Part shown: positions 34,071 through 41,929 of the stretch, piece after piece
Layout: each line of letters begins with the position of its first letter
Numbering within the stretch: the first letter of the stretch is position 1
From: an uncultured Bacteroidota bacterium
Lineage (GTDB): Bacteria > Bacteroidota > Bacteroidia > Flavobacteriales > Flavobacteriaceae
Reading direction: 5' to 3'
Assembly (NCBI GenBank): GCA_937136025.1
Contig: CAKZOC010000133.1
Span: forward strand, 1-41,929
Length of the DNA: 41,929 bases
Translations under genes and position numbers: made by a program
Notes under the pieces: model-generated
What the model saw: the letters and a program-made list of their open reading frames with translations, nothing else
Told to the model about the DNA's origin: nothing
Database searches by the model: none

Positions 34071-34102
34071 AAAGCCTTCGCACAAATGTGCGGGGGCTTT
34101 TT
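34071..34102 (+). terminator. Terminator of the tRNA-Asp transcript
   Basis: AAAGCCTTCGCAC (34071-34083) pairs with GTGCGGGGGCTTT (34088-34100) around AAAT, with two G-U pairs, and ends in T. It follows the tRNA by 9 bases. Confidence 0.88.
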
Positions 34103-34341
34103 CATTTCAGAGCACTTGAGCTTGCTCAAACGTGCGGAAAAATGGAAAAGAACACAGGCCGCACTCGCGGCCTGAAGGCTTTGAGTGTTTGTAAGCCCCC
34201 CACTTGGGCCGATTTCCGAACGCAGTGAGGAAATCAATCCCGTCATGAAAGTTGGCAGTTGGCAAGAGCAGTTGGCGGAAGGGCTCAGGCATGCTTCTCC
34301 CCTATCCCTAACCCTGAGAATTCATCCTCTCAAAGAAACAG
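34103..34341. other. Non-coding stretch with hairpins and one copy of a direct repeat
   Basis: No gene is seen. Two further stem-loops follow the tRNA terminator: GCACTTGAGC with GCTCAA-AC-GTGC (34112-34135) and the perfect 8-bp CAGGCCGC/GCGGCCTG (34155-34174). At 34242-34258 stands GTCATGAAAGTTGGCAG, which recurs with one change at 35170-35186, so the two copies flank the DUF6090 gene. Confidence 0.5.
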
Positions 34342-35091
34342 TCAATCGGCTTTCATTATCGCATCTTCTATTTCCTTTACTTCTTCGTCTATATACTTCC
34401 CAAACCAATCATATTGGGACTTCATCCTTTTGTTATTTCGATAACTAGTCTTTAAAATATTCCGTGGAATGGGTGATTTTAGAAGCCTGGTTAATGCCGT
34501 TAGGGCGGCCTCATCACTTTGTTGTGAGGGTAATTCCTTTTCTTTAATGAACTCATAGGTGTTCTGTTCAAGAAGCCAGAACTGCTCGGACTCTTGTACA
34601 GATTGCATAATATCTTCTTCTAAACCCTTAATTTGTGGAATCACTACATCATAATGGTATTTAATCTCTGTTACAGCGTCTGCATATCTTCCATACTCCG
34701 TAATTCCAGAATCCCTTAACATGTAGTAACTATTCATCCGATAGTCAATAAGAATATACCATATTTCCAGGCTTTGTTCAAGGCTGTCACGGGTAAACCC
34801 GCTGTAATCCGCATGGTTTAGAAACGATTTAATTCTTTCATTATCTTCCTTGTGGGATTCACTTGCCCACTTTATGTTCTGAGCATCTACTTTCATATCC
34901 GCTACGACGCTCAGAAGGATGTTCTTTAACTCCTGTTGGTCTTTTCGTGCCTCATTCCAGTTGTTCACCTGCAGGGCCAGCAGGATACCGATCATGACAA
35001 GGACAATCTCCCCCAGGGCATAGCGGAAGTATTTCAGGGGTTTGTTCTGATCGGCCAGTTGTTTGCGAATTTTACGAAAGAAGTTGATCAT
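34342..35091 (-). CDS. DUF6090 family membrane-anchored protein
   Basis: This 249-residue protein begins MINFFRKIRKQLADQNKPLK and continues FRYALGEIVLVMIGILLALQVNNWNEARK, the hallmark of a family common in Flavobacteriaceae and often present in several copies. One membrane helix (about 27-44) is followed by a long, mostly helical domain with many charged residues. Function is unknown. It is visibly richer in A and T than its neighbours, sits next to a tRNA gene and is flanked by a 17-base imperfect direct repeat, which may indicate later arrival. No integrase or transposase is near. Confidence 0.85.
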   Translation of the reverse strand: MINFFRKIRKQLADQNKPLKYFRYALGEIVLVMIGILLALQVNNWNEARKDQQELKNILLSVVADMKVDAQNIKWASESHKEDNERIKSFLNHADYSGFTRDSLEQSLEIWYILIDYRMNSYYMLRDSGITEYGRYADAVTEIKYHYDVVIPQIKGLEEDIMQSVQESEQFWLLEQNTYEFIKEKELPSQQSDEAALTALTRLLKSPIPRNILKTSYRNNKRMKSQYDWFGKYIDEEVKEIEDAIMKAD

Positions 35092-35169
35092 GAGAAGGTC
35101 GTTAGTTTTTCAGAAGGTACGACAATAGAATCCCCCTGAGGCACCTCACTCCGTTAGGAAAGCACCCCA

Positions 35170-35186
35170 GTCATGAAAGTTGGTAG
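35170..35186. repeat. Second copy of the direct repeat flanking the DUF6090 gene
   Basis: GTCATGAAAGTTGGTAG matches 34242-34258 in 16 of 17 bases and in the same orientation. The segment 35187-35269 holds no gene; it contains GCCTGAAGG followed by a C-run, which loosely resembles 34170-34199 near the first copy. Confidence 0.7.
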
Positions 35187-35269
35187 CAGAAATTTTCAAA
35201 TTAACGTAGGAAGAACACATTTCGCTACACACCCAGAAGAAATCGGGTGCCTGAAGGTAAACCCCCCGT

Positions 35270-36571
35270 CTACTCCCCCATCAAAAGCCGCATCAACTCC
35301 TCAGCCGCGACCTGCCCCTTGAGTTTCAAAAAATCCCTGGGGGTATCGTCCCCCAACTCAAAGACGATGGCCGGCATATCGTGGTTTACAAAGAAATAGG
35401 TGCGGGAGACCATGGTGGGCTCTAACTGATCCGAGGCACTGATGTTTGTTTTTTTCTGGGGCAGCCGCTGGCTTATGCCCTGAATCCAATCAAATACGAT
35501 TTTCCCTTTTGGGCCTGCCACCACCGTATCGAGCGGATAGTAAATATCATCCCAGGTGGAATGAAAGTCTACCCCAAAAACAAAGTCGTAGTCGGCGTCT
35601 TTTGCCTTAAGGAAATCCCGGACACTCCGGGTTTCGGGCTGATTGAAATTCTGCCAGTCGCGGTTCAGGTCAATCCCTCCCATATTATGTCTCCAATGCC
35701 CGTTGTCCACCCCGTCCGGATTCATGAGCGGGACCACAAAGACCGTATGGCTGTTCCTGAACGCCCGGGCCTCCGGCGTATCGCCGGAGAGGGTCTCAAT
35801 AAAGGACTTCATCGCCAGAAAGCCCGTAACCTCGGGCGGATGTTGCCTGGCAATCACCATCAGGGCCTTCTTCGCCTGCCCATTCTCCTGAATTTCCATC
35901 AAGTGGAGCGGCCGGTTTTCTTTGGTGTAACCGATAGGGTTTGTACGGATAAAAGGTTTTTGGCTCAGGGAATCAATCCATGATTTTACCCTGGAAGAAG
36001 TGTAGAGTTCCTGTGCGGCCACGATGATGGGCCCGGCATTGACCTCAAGGGTGATTTCAGCGGCTTCGGGAGCGGCTTTAATCCCAAATTCGCCTTCCCC
36101 CGGATTGACAGCTTTAAAATAGACGCTGTCCAAAGGTTTAAAATTCACCCCATCGGCACTGATTTTCGGATAATATCGGCTGCGGGAATTTTGATAGCTG
36201 AGTTGCACGGTAATTTCCCTGGGCGTGGTGGTCCACACCTTAAAAGCATACCAGGGACTGACATTTATGGGGGTATTCTCTGCCGTTATCCAGACCGTAT
36301 AATGGTCGTTGCCGTCATAGGCCACGCCGTTGAGGCGTCCGCCCTCAAAATCATTGGTAAAAAAGGTCGTGCTGTCATTAAAAGCCCATACCCCTTTCCA
36401 TTGCCTTTGAACCGGACGGTCCACGGTGGGCACTATCGGATTTGGGCCCTGTCCCTTATAGCCCGTGGGCGCGGGGGCTTGTTCTTGAACCATTACCGGC
36501 TCCGTATTCTTACAAGATGCCAGGGCCAGGGTGAGCAGGACCAGTACCGTTTTCAAAATAGTATTTCCCAT
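35270..36571 (-). CDS. M14 family zinc carboxypeptidase lipoprotein
   Basis: From ATG 36571 the protein has 433 residues and a lipoprotein signal (TLALASC, lipid Cys 20). A beta-rich N-terminal domain (about 50-190) precedes the carboxypeptidase domain. Zinc ligands H244-x2-E247 (RQHPPEVTG) and H337 (VDFHS), the substrate-binding NPDG (284-287) and NRDW (303-306), and the catalytic E405 (FELGDD) are all there, so it should be active. The overall form resembles the M14 cytosolic-carboxypeptidase-like group, here placed on the cell surface. A start at 36604 would put 11 residues before the signal peptide and is less likely. Confidence 0.88.
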   Translation of the reverse strand: MGNTILKTVLVLLTLALASCKNTEPVMVQEQAPAPTGYKGQGPNPIVPTVDRPVQRQWKGVWAFNDSTTFFTNDFEGGRLNGVAYDGNDHYTVWITAENTPINVSPWYAFKVWTTTPREITVQLSYQNSRSRYYPKISADGVNFKPLDSVYFKAVNPGEGEFGIKAAPEAAEITLEVNAGPIIVAAQELYTSSRVKSWIDSLSQKPFIRTNPIGYTKENRPLHLMEIQENGQAKKALMVIARQHPPEVTGFLAMKSFIETLSGDTPEARAFRNSHTVFVVPLMNPDGVDNGHWRHNMGGIDLNRDWQNFNQPETRSVRDFLKAKDADYDFVFGVDFHSTWDDIYYPLDTVVAGPKGKIVFDWIQGISQRLPQKKTNISASDQLEPTMVSRTYFFVNHDMPAIVFELGDDTPRDFLKLKGQVAAEELMRLLMGE

Positions 36572-36737
36572 TGTGTTTCCATCTGCAGCCCATAATCTCC
36601 TCATACATAGCCCTCGTACTTTGCGTGGGACTCAATCTGTAAAGTATGTAGAAGTAAAGTCTGTCAGGTGAAGATAAAAAAAGTTGCCCGCCTGTGTATT
36701 CAGGGTGCGAAATTCGCAATCACATTACCCCGGGAAA

Positions 36738-37784
36738 CTACTGCATCTCATCGCCTGCCCCGGCATCCCAGACAGCTTTTAATTCCCGGTAATACCTTTT
36801 GAACAAGTGCATGTACTTCCCGATGAGTTCCTGTTCTTTACCAACGGGACCTCCTTCCCCTTCTTTACCCTGTATACAGAGCACCTTGATCCTCACATTG
36901 GCCCGGTACAATTTGTAGTACAGAAACAACAACTCGTCCTTCCCGTTTTCCATAGCCCCGGTAATGCCGAGATACCTGTCTAGAAAAGCACTGGCCAGGT
37001 CTTCCCTCCCAAATCGCTCCAGGTCCATACAGAGAAATGCCACTTCATTTAACACATCGAGTGTTCGGAGTGCTTCGCTGAATTCGATACAATCGAAAAT
37101 TACAGGGTCGTCCCCTAACATAATATTGCGGCAATGCAGGTCGCCGTGGCCGTCCACTACAAATCCGGATTCTTTGCGCTGTTCGATACGGCCCCCAATA
37201 CCTCTTAAAAAAGGGTAGCTCCAGTGAACCACCTCCTCAATGAACGCAAGGGCACCGGCCTCATAATACGTATCCAAAAAGGGGGCCTGGCCCAAAATAT
37301 CAGCAAACTCCTCATGAAGATCCTTCCAGGTCTCGGCCTTCATTGCTCTTTGGGCTCCCTGGTGGAATCGGGCCAAAATCCCGGCAAGTTTGTCCATCTG
37401 CCCTACTTCAACTTCCCCCTTGGCCAATAGCAAATCCATCTGCCTGCTGTCATCCATACGTCGCATCCAGACGACATGGTCAATTACCTCTCCCGTTTTA
37501 CCACCTATCCATAAGTTTCCCGAGTCAGAAGTAACCGGCAGCACCCCCAAATACATCTCGGGTGCAAGTCTTCGGTTTAGCAGTACTTCCTGTTCACAAT
37601 AGTACTTCCGCTTCATTAACGTGGAGAAGTCGAGAAAACTAAGCTGGAGCGGCTTTTTAATTTTATAGGCAAATGAATCCGTCAGGATCACCCAGGAAAT
37701 GTGGGTCTCAACCAACTGTATCTCAAGGGCAGGAGGCAGTACTGCCTTTTCAAGAATTATCCTTTGGACCTGTTCCTTTGTCAT
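36738..37784 (-). CDS. Aminoglycoside-phosphotransferase-fold protein (COG2187)
   Basis: This 348-residue protein has FAYKIKKPLQLSFLDFSTLMKRKYYC (N-lobe lysine region) and VDGHGDLHCRNIML (HGD-x4-N catalytic loop) with FDCIEFSEALR as the metal-binding motif. This is the COG2187 group. In many bacteria it is the first half of a bifunctional protein whose second half is a COG0645 AAA-type kinase; here the partner is the separate upstream gene overlapping by 4 bases (ATGA). Substrate unknown; despite the name there is no reason to expect drug resistance. Confidence 0.83.
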   Translation of the reverse strand: MTKEQVQRIILEKAVLPPALEIQLVETHISWVILTDSFAYKIKKPLQLSFLDFSTLMKRKYYCEQEVLLNRRLAPEMYLGVLPVTSDSGNLWIGGKTGEVIDHVVWMRRMDDSRQMDLLLAKGEVEVGQMDKLAGILARFHQGAQRAMKAETWKDLHEEFADILGQAPFLDTYYEAGALAFIEEVVHWSYPFLRGIGGRIEQRKESGFVVDGHGDLHCRNIMLGDDPVIFDCIEFSEALRTLDVLNEVAFLCMDLERFGREDLASAFLDRYLGITGAMENGKDELLFLYYKLYRANVRIKVLCIQGKEGEGGPVGKEQELIGKYMHLFKRYYRELKAVWDAGAGDEMQ

Positions 37785-38311
37785 TCGCTTAGGAATTCCA
37801 CAGTTTTTTCGATCATTTCAGGGAGACCTTCCGCATCTGAACAGAGTCTTAGGACTTCACCCGTAAGGGGTTCAAATTCCTTCCTGATCTTCTGGTAGAC
37901 TTCAAAATCCGCCTCGCTGTAAGGACGGGTGCCTGATACCCTTTCGCGGACTACATCTTCTTTAGCGGTAACTTCAATCCATTTTACCGGAATCCCGAGA
38001 TCCCTGCCAAGGCCTATAAACGGGTCCCTGAAAATCTCCCGGTGAAACGTCCCATCCAGGATTACGCCCTTCCCTTTCTGAAGTTCGTCCCGGGTGCGCT
38101 TCAGCATCTGCTCGTATATAAAAGATTTAACACGCACATCATACTGCTGTTTTTTACCGAGTTCCGTACGTATGATATCGGTATTGAAATGGGGCAGCCC
38201 CAGACGCGTAGACAAGGCTCTGGCGAAGGTCGTTTTTCCGGTTCCGGGAAGGCCAAAAACAATAAATAATCCGGGCCTGGATGCGCTAAATTCCTGTAAC
38301 TCTGCTTTCAC
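37781..38311 (-). CDS. P-loop kinase-like ATPase (COG0645)
   Basis: This 176-residue protein has the Walker A GLPGTGKTT (about 20-28) and the LID-like segment RERVSGTRPYSEADFEVYQKIR. ILDGTFHREIFR fits the Walker B/substrate region of small-molecule kinases such as the COG0645 group. The start is GTG at 38311; the overlapping ATG at 38313 runs into a stop at once. It is translationally coupled to the COG2187 gene, and together they equal one fused bifunctional protein of other bacteria. Confidence 0.83.
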   Translation of the reverse strand: MKAELQEFSASRPGLFIVFGLPGTGKTTFARALSTRLGLPHFNTDIIRTELGKKQQYDVRVKSFIYEQMLKRTRDELQKGKGVILDGTFHREIFRDPFIGLGRDLGIPVKWIEVTAKEDVVRERVSGTRPYSEADFEVYQKIRKEFEPLTGEVLRLCSDAEGLPEMIEKTVEFLSE

Positions 38312-38454
38312 ATCCTAAAGCTAGTAAAACCGGGGTGTATTTAACCACATGAATCCATGACTTTACAACATGTTTTATTACATCATCCATATATTCAATA
38401 GATTGGCCGAAATTAATATTAAATAAAGCTCAGATCAGACCTGCAATCCTCCAT

Positions 38455-39606
38455 TTGGTATACCCAAAGCACCTGATGCTGGTTATCCTTTTGTGCGTCC
38501 TGGGTGCATCGCATGCTCAGGAAGTCGGGGATTTCCGATCCGTGGGATCCGGGAATTGGACCGATTCGGGCAACTGGGAAACCTACAACGGAACGGCCTG
38601 GGTGGGTGCTTCGAGTTATCCGGGGGAAGTGCCCGGGACCAACGATGTATACATCATCGGTGGAGCCACCATAGACCTGGGTAGCGCCATTCCTTCTGCA
38701 ATTTCGGGACTTTTTGTCGGTGATGGAACCGGAGGTACAGATACCCTTAGGATTACAACTACGGCTAGTTTAAACACGCCATTGATTGATTTGCAAACCG
38801 GGGGTTTCGCTATCTGGACTCAAAATGTCACCCTCACCCTGCCGTCCGGTGCGGTCTTTGCGATAACCGGCGGCACTCTCGACGATGGTAATCCCTGTAG
38901 CGCGGCAAAAAGACTCGTTATTGGCAGCCAGATTTATTCCACCTGCAATGGAGGAGCCGGGGCTGATTATAGTTTCGCAGATTTAAATTCTTCTGGCGGT
39001 TCGCTCTCTGTATCGCCCGGATCAAACAGCCCGATATGTGAGGGAAACAACCTGAACCTATTTGCAAATCCTTCCGGGGCGGGGTCTGCCGGAGCCAGCT
39101 TTAGTTGGGTGGGAAATGGACCGGGCAGTTATAGTTTTTCCTCCTCAAGCCAGGACCCTGTGGTCTCTGGACTTGTTCCCGGAAATTACACTTTTACGGT
39201 GACCATAACAGAGACTTCCGGCTTTAACACTTCCGCTTCGGTCAGTACTGAAGTACTGCCCGGGGTTGCCATTACAACCCAGCCATCCAATCAACAGGGT
39301 GTTGCAGGATCAAATCTCATCTTCACGGTAGCAGCCAGTGGAACACCTACCTACCAATGGCAGGTGAGTACTAACGGGGGAAGTACCTTTACGGATTTGT
39401 CCGATGGGAGTAAATACTCGGGTAGCCAAACCAATGCCCTTCAGGTAGGTTCGCTCCAGACCTCTGATAACGGCAATCTTTACCGTGTCCTGGTTCAACC
39501 GGCATCCGGGTCATGTCCGCAACTGGTATCCGATTCCGCACTATTGACAGTGGTCGTCCCCACTGTACTCTCGAACCGGAGAATTACCTACAGGGTGAAC
39601 CAGTAA
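38455..39606 (+). CDS. Secreted protein with Ig-like/PKD-like domains and a short basic C-terminus
   Basis: This protein of 383 residues has a signal peptide (LMLVILLCVLGASHAQ). Residues about 25-150 resemble the repetitive N-terminal domain of flavobacterial surface proteins (SGNWTDSGNWET, VGDGTGGTDTLRI). A PKD-like part (about 185-268) and an Ig-like domain (about 272-368, PSNQQGVAGSNLIFTVAASG) follow. The C-terminus is PTVLSNRRITYRVNQ rather than a type IX secretion signal of the usual A or B type. The start is unsure: TTG 38455 gives a charged n-region (VYPKH), ATG 38476 gives a bare hydrophobic one. No function is assigned. Confidence 0.75.
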   Translation: MVYPKHLMLVILLCVLGASHAQEVGDFRSVGSGNWTDSGNWETYNGTAWVGASSYPGEVPGTNDVYIIGGATIDLGSAIPSAISGLFVGDGTGGTDTLRITTTASLNTPLIDLQTGGFAIWTQNVTLTLPSGAVFAITGGTLDDGNPCSAAKRLVIGSQIYSTCNGGAGADYSFADLNSSGGSLSVSPGSNSPICEGNNLNLFANPSGAGSAGASFSWVGNGPGSYSFSSSSQDPVVSGLVPGNYTFTVTITETSGFNTSASVSTEVLPGVAITTQPSNQQGVAGSNLIFTVAASGTPTYQWQVSTNGGSTFTDLSDGSKYSGSQTNALQVGSLQTSDNGNLYRVLVQPASGSCPQLVSDSALLTVVVPTVLSNRRITYRVNQ

Positions 39607-39754
39607 ATCTCCCTACTGCACCGTATTCAAACCCCAGGTGATATAATAACCCCCTCAGAAAAGTCGGCGGCCGGGCATACCCAGCTCCTCCCCAACTAAC
39701 CCATCAATTCCTTATCTTAGAACCCATCACCGCGCACATCGGGAATCCCGTACC

Positions 39755-40609
39755 ATGACAACATCAAAAAAAATAAGCCTTGGAGACCTGGAATTCGACT
39801 ATCGCGTCTGTGGAGACGAAAAAGACGAACTCGTAGTCTTTCTTCATGGATTTCCGGAAACCTCAATCATGTGGACGGAACTCATGCCTGAAATCGCAGC
39901 CCTCGGTTTTTACTGTATTGCCCCGGACATGAGGGGGTATAGTAAAAACGCCTGCCCTAAGGGGGTAAGCAACTACACCGTTCAAAAGATAGGGGATGAC
40001 ATTCTCGGCATTGCCCATAGCGTAAAGCCCGGCAAATTTCACCTGGTCGGGCATGATTGGGGTGCTGCTATAGGTTGGAACATTACGTATACCCATCCGG
40101 AAAGAATCCTCAGCTGGACGTCACTATCCATACCGCACAGCAGGGCCTTTGGAAGAGCCTTAAAAGAGGATAAAGAACAAAAAAAGATGAGCCGTTATAT
40201 CGGTTTTTTCTTAGTCCCCTTTCTCCCTGAACTCGTAATCCGGCGCAATGACTTTAAGGCATTTCGCAAATTATGGAAGCGCAGTACTCCCGAAGTCCTG
40301 GAAAATTACCTCTCGGTTTTCAGGAGAAAGGAATCCCTTACCGGAGCCTTAAATTACTACAGGGCGAATTTTCGAAAAGGCCGACAACCTATCGGGGATG
40401 TTGACACGCCAACCTTATTCATTTGGGGGAATCGGGATTTCGCGATCGGGGCTTTCGGAGCCCGTTTGACGCGGGAGTATATAAAAGGAGATTATACCTT
40501 TTTGGAAGTAGACGGAGGACACTGGCTGGCACAATCCAATTTCGATGAAGTGAAGGAGGCCCTGGGCGAACACTTGTCCAAAAACAGAACACAGGCCGAG
40601 GGGTCATAA
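39755..40609 (+). CDS. Alpha/beta hydrolase, epoxide hydrolase/haloalkane dehalogenase-like
   Basis: This 284-residue cytoplasmic enzyme has the oxyanion HGFPET (31-36), DMRGYS (58-63), nucleophile D101 in GHDWG, and the catalytic histidine H256 in DGGHWL. The Asp nucleophile and HGFPE motif are those of epoxide hydrolases and dehalogenases rather than esterases. A TATCTTAG -7-like box stands at 39713-39720. The gene is followed after 50 bases by a serine hydrolase lipoprotein gene. Confidence 0.85.
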   Translation: MTTSKKISLGDLEFDYRVCGDEKDELVVFLHGFPETSIMWTELMPEIAALGFYCIAPDMRGYSKNACPKGVSNYTVQKIGDDILGIAHSVKPGKFHLVGHDWGAAIGWNITYTHPERILSWTSLSIPHSRAFGRALKEDKEQKKMSRYIGFFLVPFLPELVIRRNDFKAFRKLWKRSTPEVLENYLSVFRRKESLTGALNYYRANFRKGRQPIGDVDTPTLFIWGNRDFAIGAFGARLTREYIKGDYTFLEVDGGHWLAQSNFDEVKEALGEHLSKNRTQAEGS

Positions 40610-40659
40610 GAACAAATAAACCTGAACTTAAATACATGCGAACCCTTCCAGCCCAAAAC

Positions 40660-41874
40660 ATGAAAAAACTACTGGCCTCCCTTGTGATCCTTACCTCCCT
40701 TATGGGATGCAGGACGGAGAAAAAAGAAGTTACAGAGTCCCAAGAAGTTACCGAAGTACAGCATGCATCCGCCCTGACTGCCTATTTTGAGAACAGCACC
40801 CTGCCCGCTGCGGTGATGGGAAGCGTGACCTCTGACGGCAATATGCATTGGGAAGCCTTTGGCCCGGCCCTTTGGGAGGGTACGGAGCCCGTTGATGAGA
40901 ATCATATTTTCAGGATTTTTTCCATGACCAAGGCCATCGCCTCTGTGGCGGCCCTGCAACTGGTAGAGCGCGGTCTGATCGGTCTGGATGACCCGCTCAA
41001 TGACTTAATGCCCGAGATGGCTGCCATTCCCATTCTTACAGAGGAGGGTAAACTGTATACCAGTGACGCGCCCATTACACTGCGGCATCTGCTCTCTCAT
41101 ACGGCCGGCTTCGGCTATGAATTCACGTCCCAAAGGCTCGCGGATTTCAAGCCGGAATCCTGGGAGTATGAAGACTTCCCCAGGCTTTTTGAACCCGGGG
41201 CGCGGTGGCACTACGGCACCAGTACAAATTGGGTGGGTAAGGTCGTGGAGAAAGTGAGCGGACAGGATTTAGAGACTTATCTGCGGGAACATATTACCGG
41301 ACCCCTGGGGATGCACAGTACCTGGTTCAATGTGCCGGAAGAATTATCCGAAAAAATCGTTTCCTGGGGTATCCGCGACTCCACCGGTTTCAGCGAAAAC
41401 CCGCGTATTCCTCTAGAACCTGTAACAACTTTCTCGGCGGGTGGCGGTCTGTTCTCCTCCCCGAAGGATTACCTGACATTTCTCAAATGCCTGCTGAACG
41501 CTGGGAAATATGAGAAGGGGCAAATTTTAAAACCCGAGTCCGTCGCTATGATGTTCAAAAATCAACTTCCTGCCGGGATGCGCCTGAATCGCAATCTCCC
41601 CGATACGGGATTGCCTCCCACTGTGGGTCGGTTTCCCGATGAATCGGACACCTATGGTTTGGCATGGGCTCTTGAAATGAGTCCGGACGAGGCGGTGCGC
41701 GCCCAGGGAGCTGCGTATTGGGCCGGTATCGCGAATTCCTATTACACCATAGATCCGGTGAGCGGGGTTGCGGTCGTCTACTTCACACAGTTTCTACCTT
41801 TTAATGAGAAGGAGTCCTATGATTTCTACCGACTCTACGAAAAAGAAGTGTATTCCAGGGTGACGGCTCGTTAG
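40660..41874 (+). CDS. Class C beta-lactamase-fold serine hydrolase, lipoprotein
   Basis: From ATG 40660 (MKKLLASLVIL) the protein has 404 residues with a lipoprotein signal (LTSLMGC, Cys 17). The active-site S-x2-K is SMTK (S88, K91), the second motif reads YGTS (185-188) where beta-lactamases have YxN, and the third is WAG instead of KTG. LRHLLSHTAGFGY is typical of the serine hydrolase family (PF00144). These deviations point to an esterase or peptidase role rather than beta-lactam hydrolysis. The open frame from 40636 would add eight residues ahead of the signal peptide. Confidence 0.85.
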   Translation: MKKLLASLVILTSLMGCRTEKKEVTESQEVTEVQHASALTAYFENSTLPAAVMGSVTSDGNMHWEAFGPALWEGTEPVDENHIFRIFSMTKAIASVAALQLVERGLIGLDDPLNDLMPEMAAIPILTEEGKLYTSDAPITLRHLLSHTAGFGYEFTSQRLADFKPESWEYEDFPRLFEPGARWHYGTSTNWVGKVVEKVSGQDLETYLREHITGPLGMHSTWFNVPEELSEKIVSWGIRDSTGFSENPRIPLEPVTTFSAGGGLFSSPKDYLTFLKCLLNAGKYEKGQILKPESVAMMFKNQLPAGMRLNRNLPDTGLPPTVGRFPDESDTYGLAWALEMSPDEAVRAQGAAYWAGIANSYYTIDPVSGVAVVYFTQFLPFNEKESYDFYRLYEKEVYSRVTAR

Positions 41875-41883
41875 GTCTTTAAA

Positions 41884-41912
41884 CAAAAGGATTATTCCGT
41901 ACCTTTTGCTTT
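41884..41912 (+). terminator. Possible terminator after the serine hydrolase gene
   Basis: CAAAAGG (41884-41890) pairs with CCTTTTG (41902-41908) around an 11-base loop, followed by CTTT. AT-rich and weak. Confidence 0.35.
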
Positions 41913-41929
41913 AAATAACCCGCCATGTA

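Noticed and set aside
34007..34246. Minus-strand frame ending in GPDGTRTRDPLRDRQVF
   Set aside because: It is the antisense of tRNA-Asp; this peptide is a well-known false gene product of that tRNA.
33988..35269. Integrated mobile element at tRNA-Asp
   Set aside because: There is no integrase or transposase and no duplication of the tRNA 3' end; only a 17-base direct repeat remains, so I report it as an observation only.
36738..37784. Aminoglycoside resistance gene
   Set aside because: Only the kinase fold is shared; the sequence belongs to the COG2187 group linked to a COG0645 kinase and not to known resistance enzymes.
40660..41874. True class C beta-lactamase
   Set aside because: The second and third motifs (YGTS, WAG) differ from YxN and KTG, and the protein is a lipoprotein of the wider serine hydrolase family.

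Overview
The window is a chromosomal segment of a member of the Bacteroidetes, most likely a marine Flavobacteriaceae with a fairly high GC content (Robiginitalea-like; the genus is inference). The evidence is a fused ccoNO, a monoheme CcoP, a DnaE with an N-terminal DnaQ-type exonuclease, DUF6090 and short Ig-like secreted proteins, genes without Shine-Dalgarno sites, and promoters of the Bacteroidetes type (TTTG-N19-TAnnTTTG). There is no phage, insertion sequence, CRISPR array or rRNA. One tRNA (Asp) is present.

Layout. 1-387 is the 5' end of homogentisate dioxygenase (hmgA), followed by a 420-base gap holding a possible small RNA. 809-16728 is a micro-aerobic respiration block: a universal stress protein, a Crp/Fnr regulator, and divergent from it the whole cbb3 oxidase set (ccoI, ccoS, ccoNO, ccoQ, ccoP, ccoG, ccoH, a TauE/SafE-like membrane protein). 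A vanadium-haloperoxidase-type lipoprotein and a CoA-transferase follow, then hemN with a second universal stress protein on the minus strand. 16932-20355 looks like an amino-sugar salvage module: a Tat-exported GH109-type enzyme divergent from a nucleotidyltransferase and a NahK-like sugar 1-kinase. 20356-25018 holds glutaryl-CoA dehydrogenase, a Rieske oxygenase and a coupled amino-acid permease plus guanidine hydrolase. 25021-27086 is rpsP-rimM-trmN6-like, with rpsP carrying a long repeat tail. 27382-27862 is a DUF2383 gene broken by a 25-bp tandem duplication. 27999-33856 has dnaE, trxA and a DUF58 gene. tRNA-Asp and a more AT-rich DUF6090 gene follow. 35270-41874 holds an M14 peptidase lipoprotein, a split kinase pair, a secreted Ig-like protein, an alpha/beta hydrolase and a class C beta-lactamase-like lipoprotein.

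The most notable signal is regulatory. Four promoters (minus-strand usp at 1896, ccoI, ccoS-ccoNO and hemN-usp) each carry a TGA-N6-TCA palindrome, the generic Crp/Fnr core. In every case its centre lies exactly 36.5 bp upstream of the last base of a TAnnTTTG-like -7 box, and none has the TTTG -33 box. This is the geometry of class II activation, and it suggests that the local Crp/Fnr protein switches on the oxidase, its copper pump, oxygen-independent haem synthesis and both stress proteins together.

Start codons were re-chosen where the longest open frame begins with TTG or runs through a promoter (usp, ccoI, the TauE-like gene, trxA, the M14 peptidase, the serine hydrolase). All functions are read from motifs by eye; no database search was possible.
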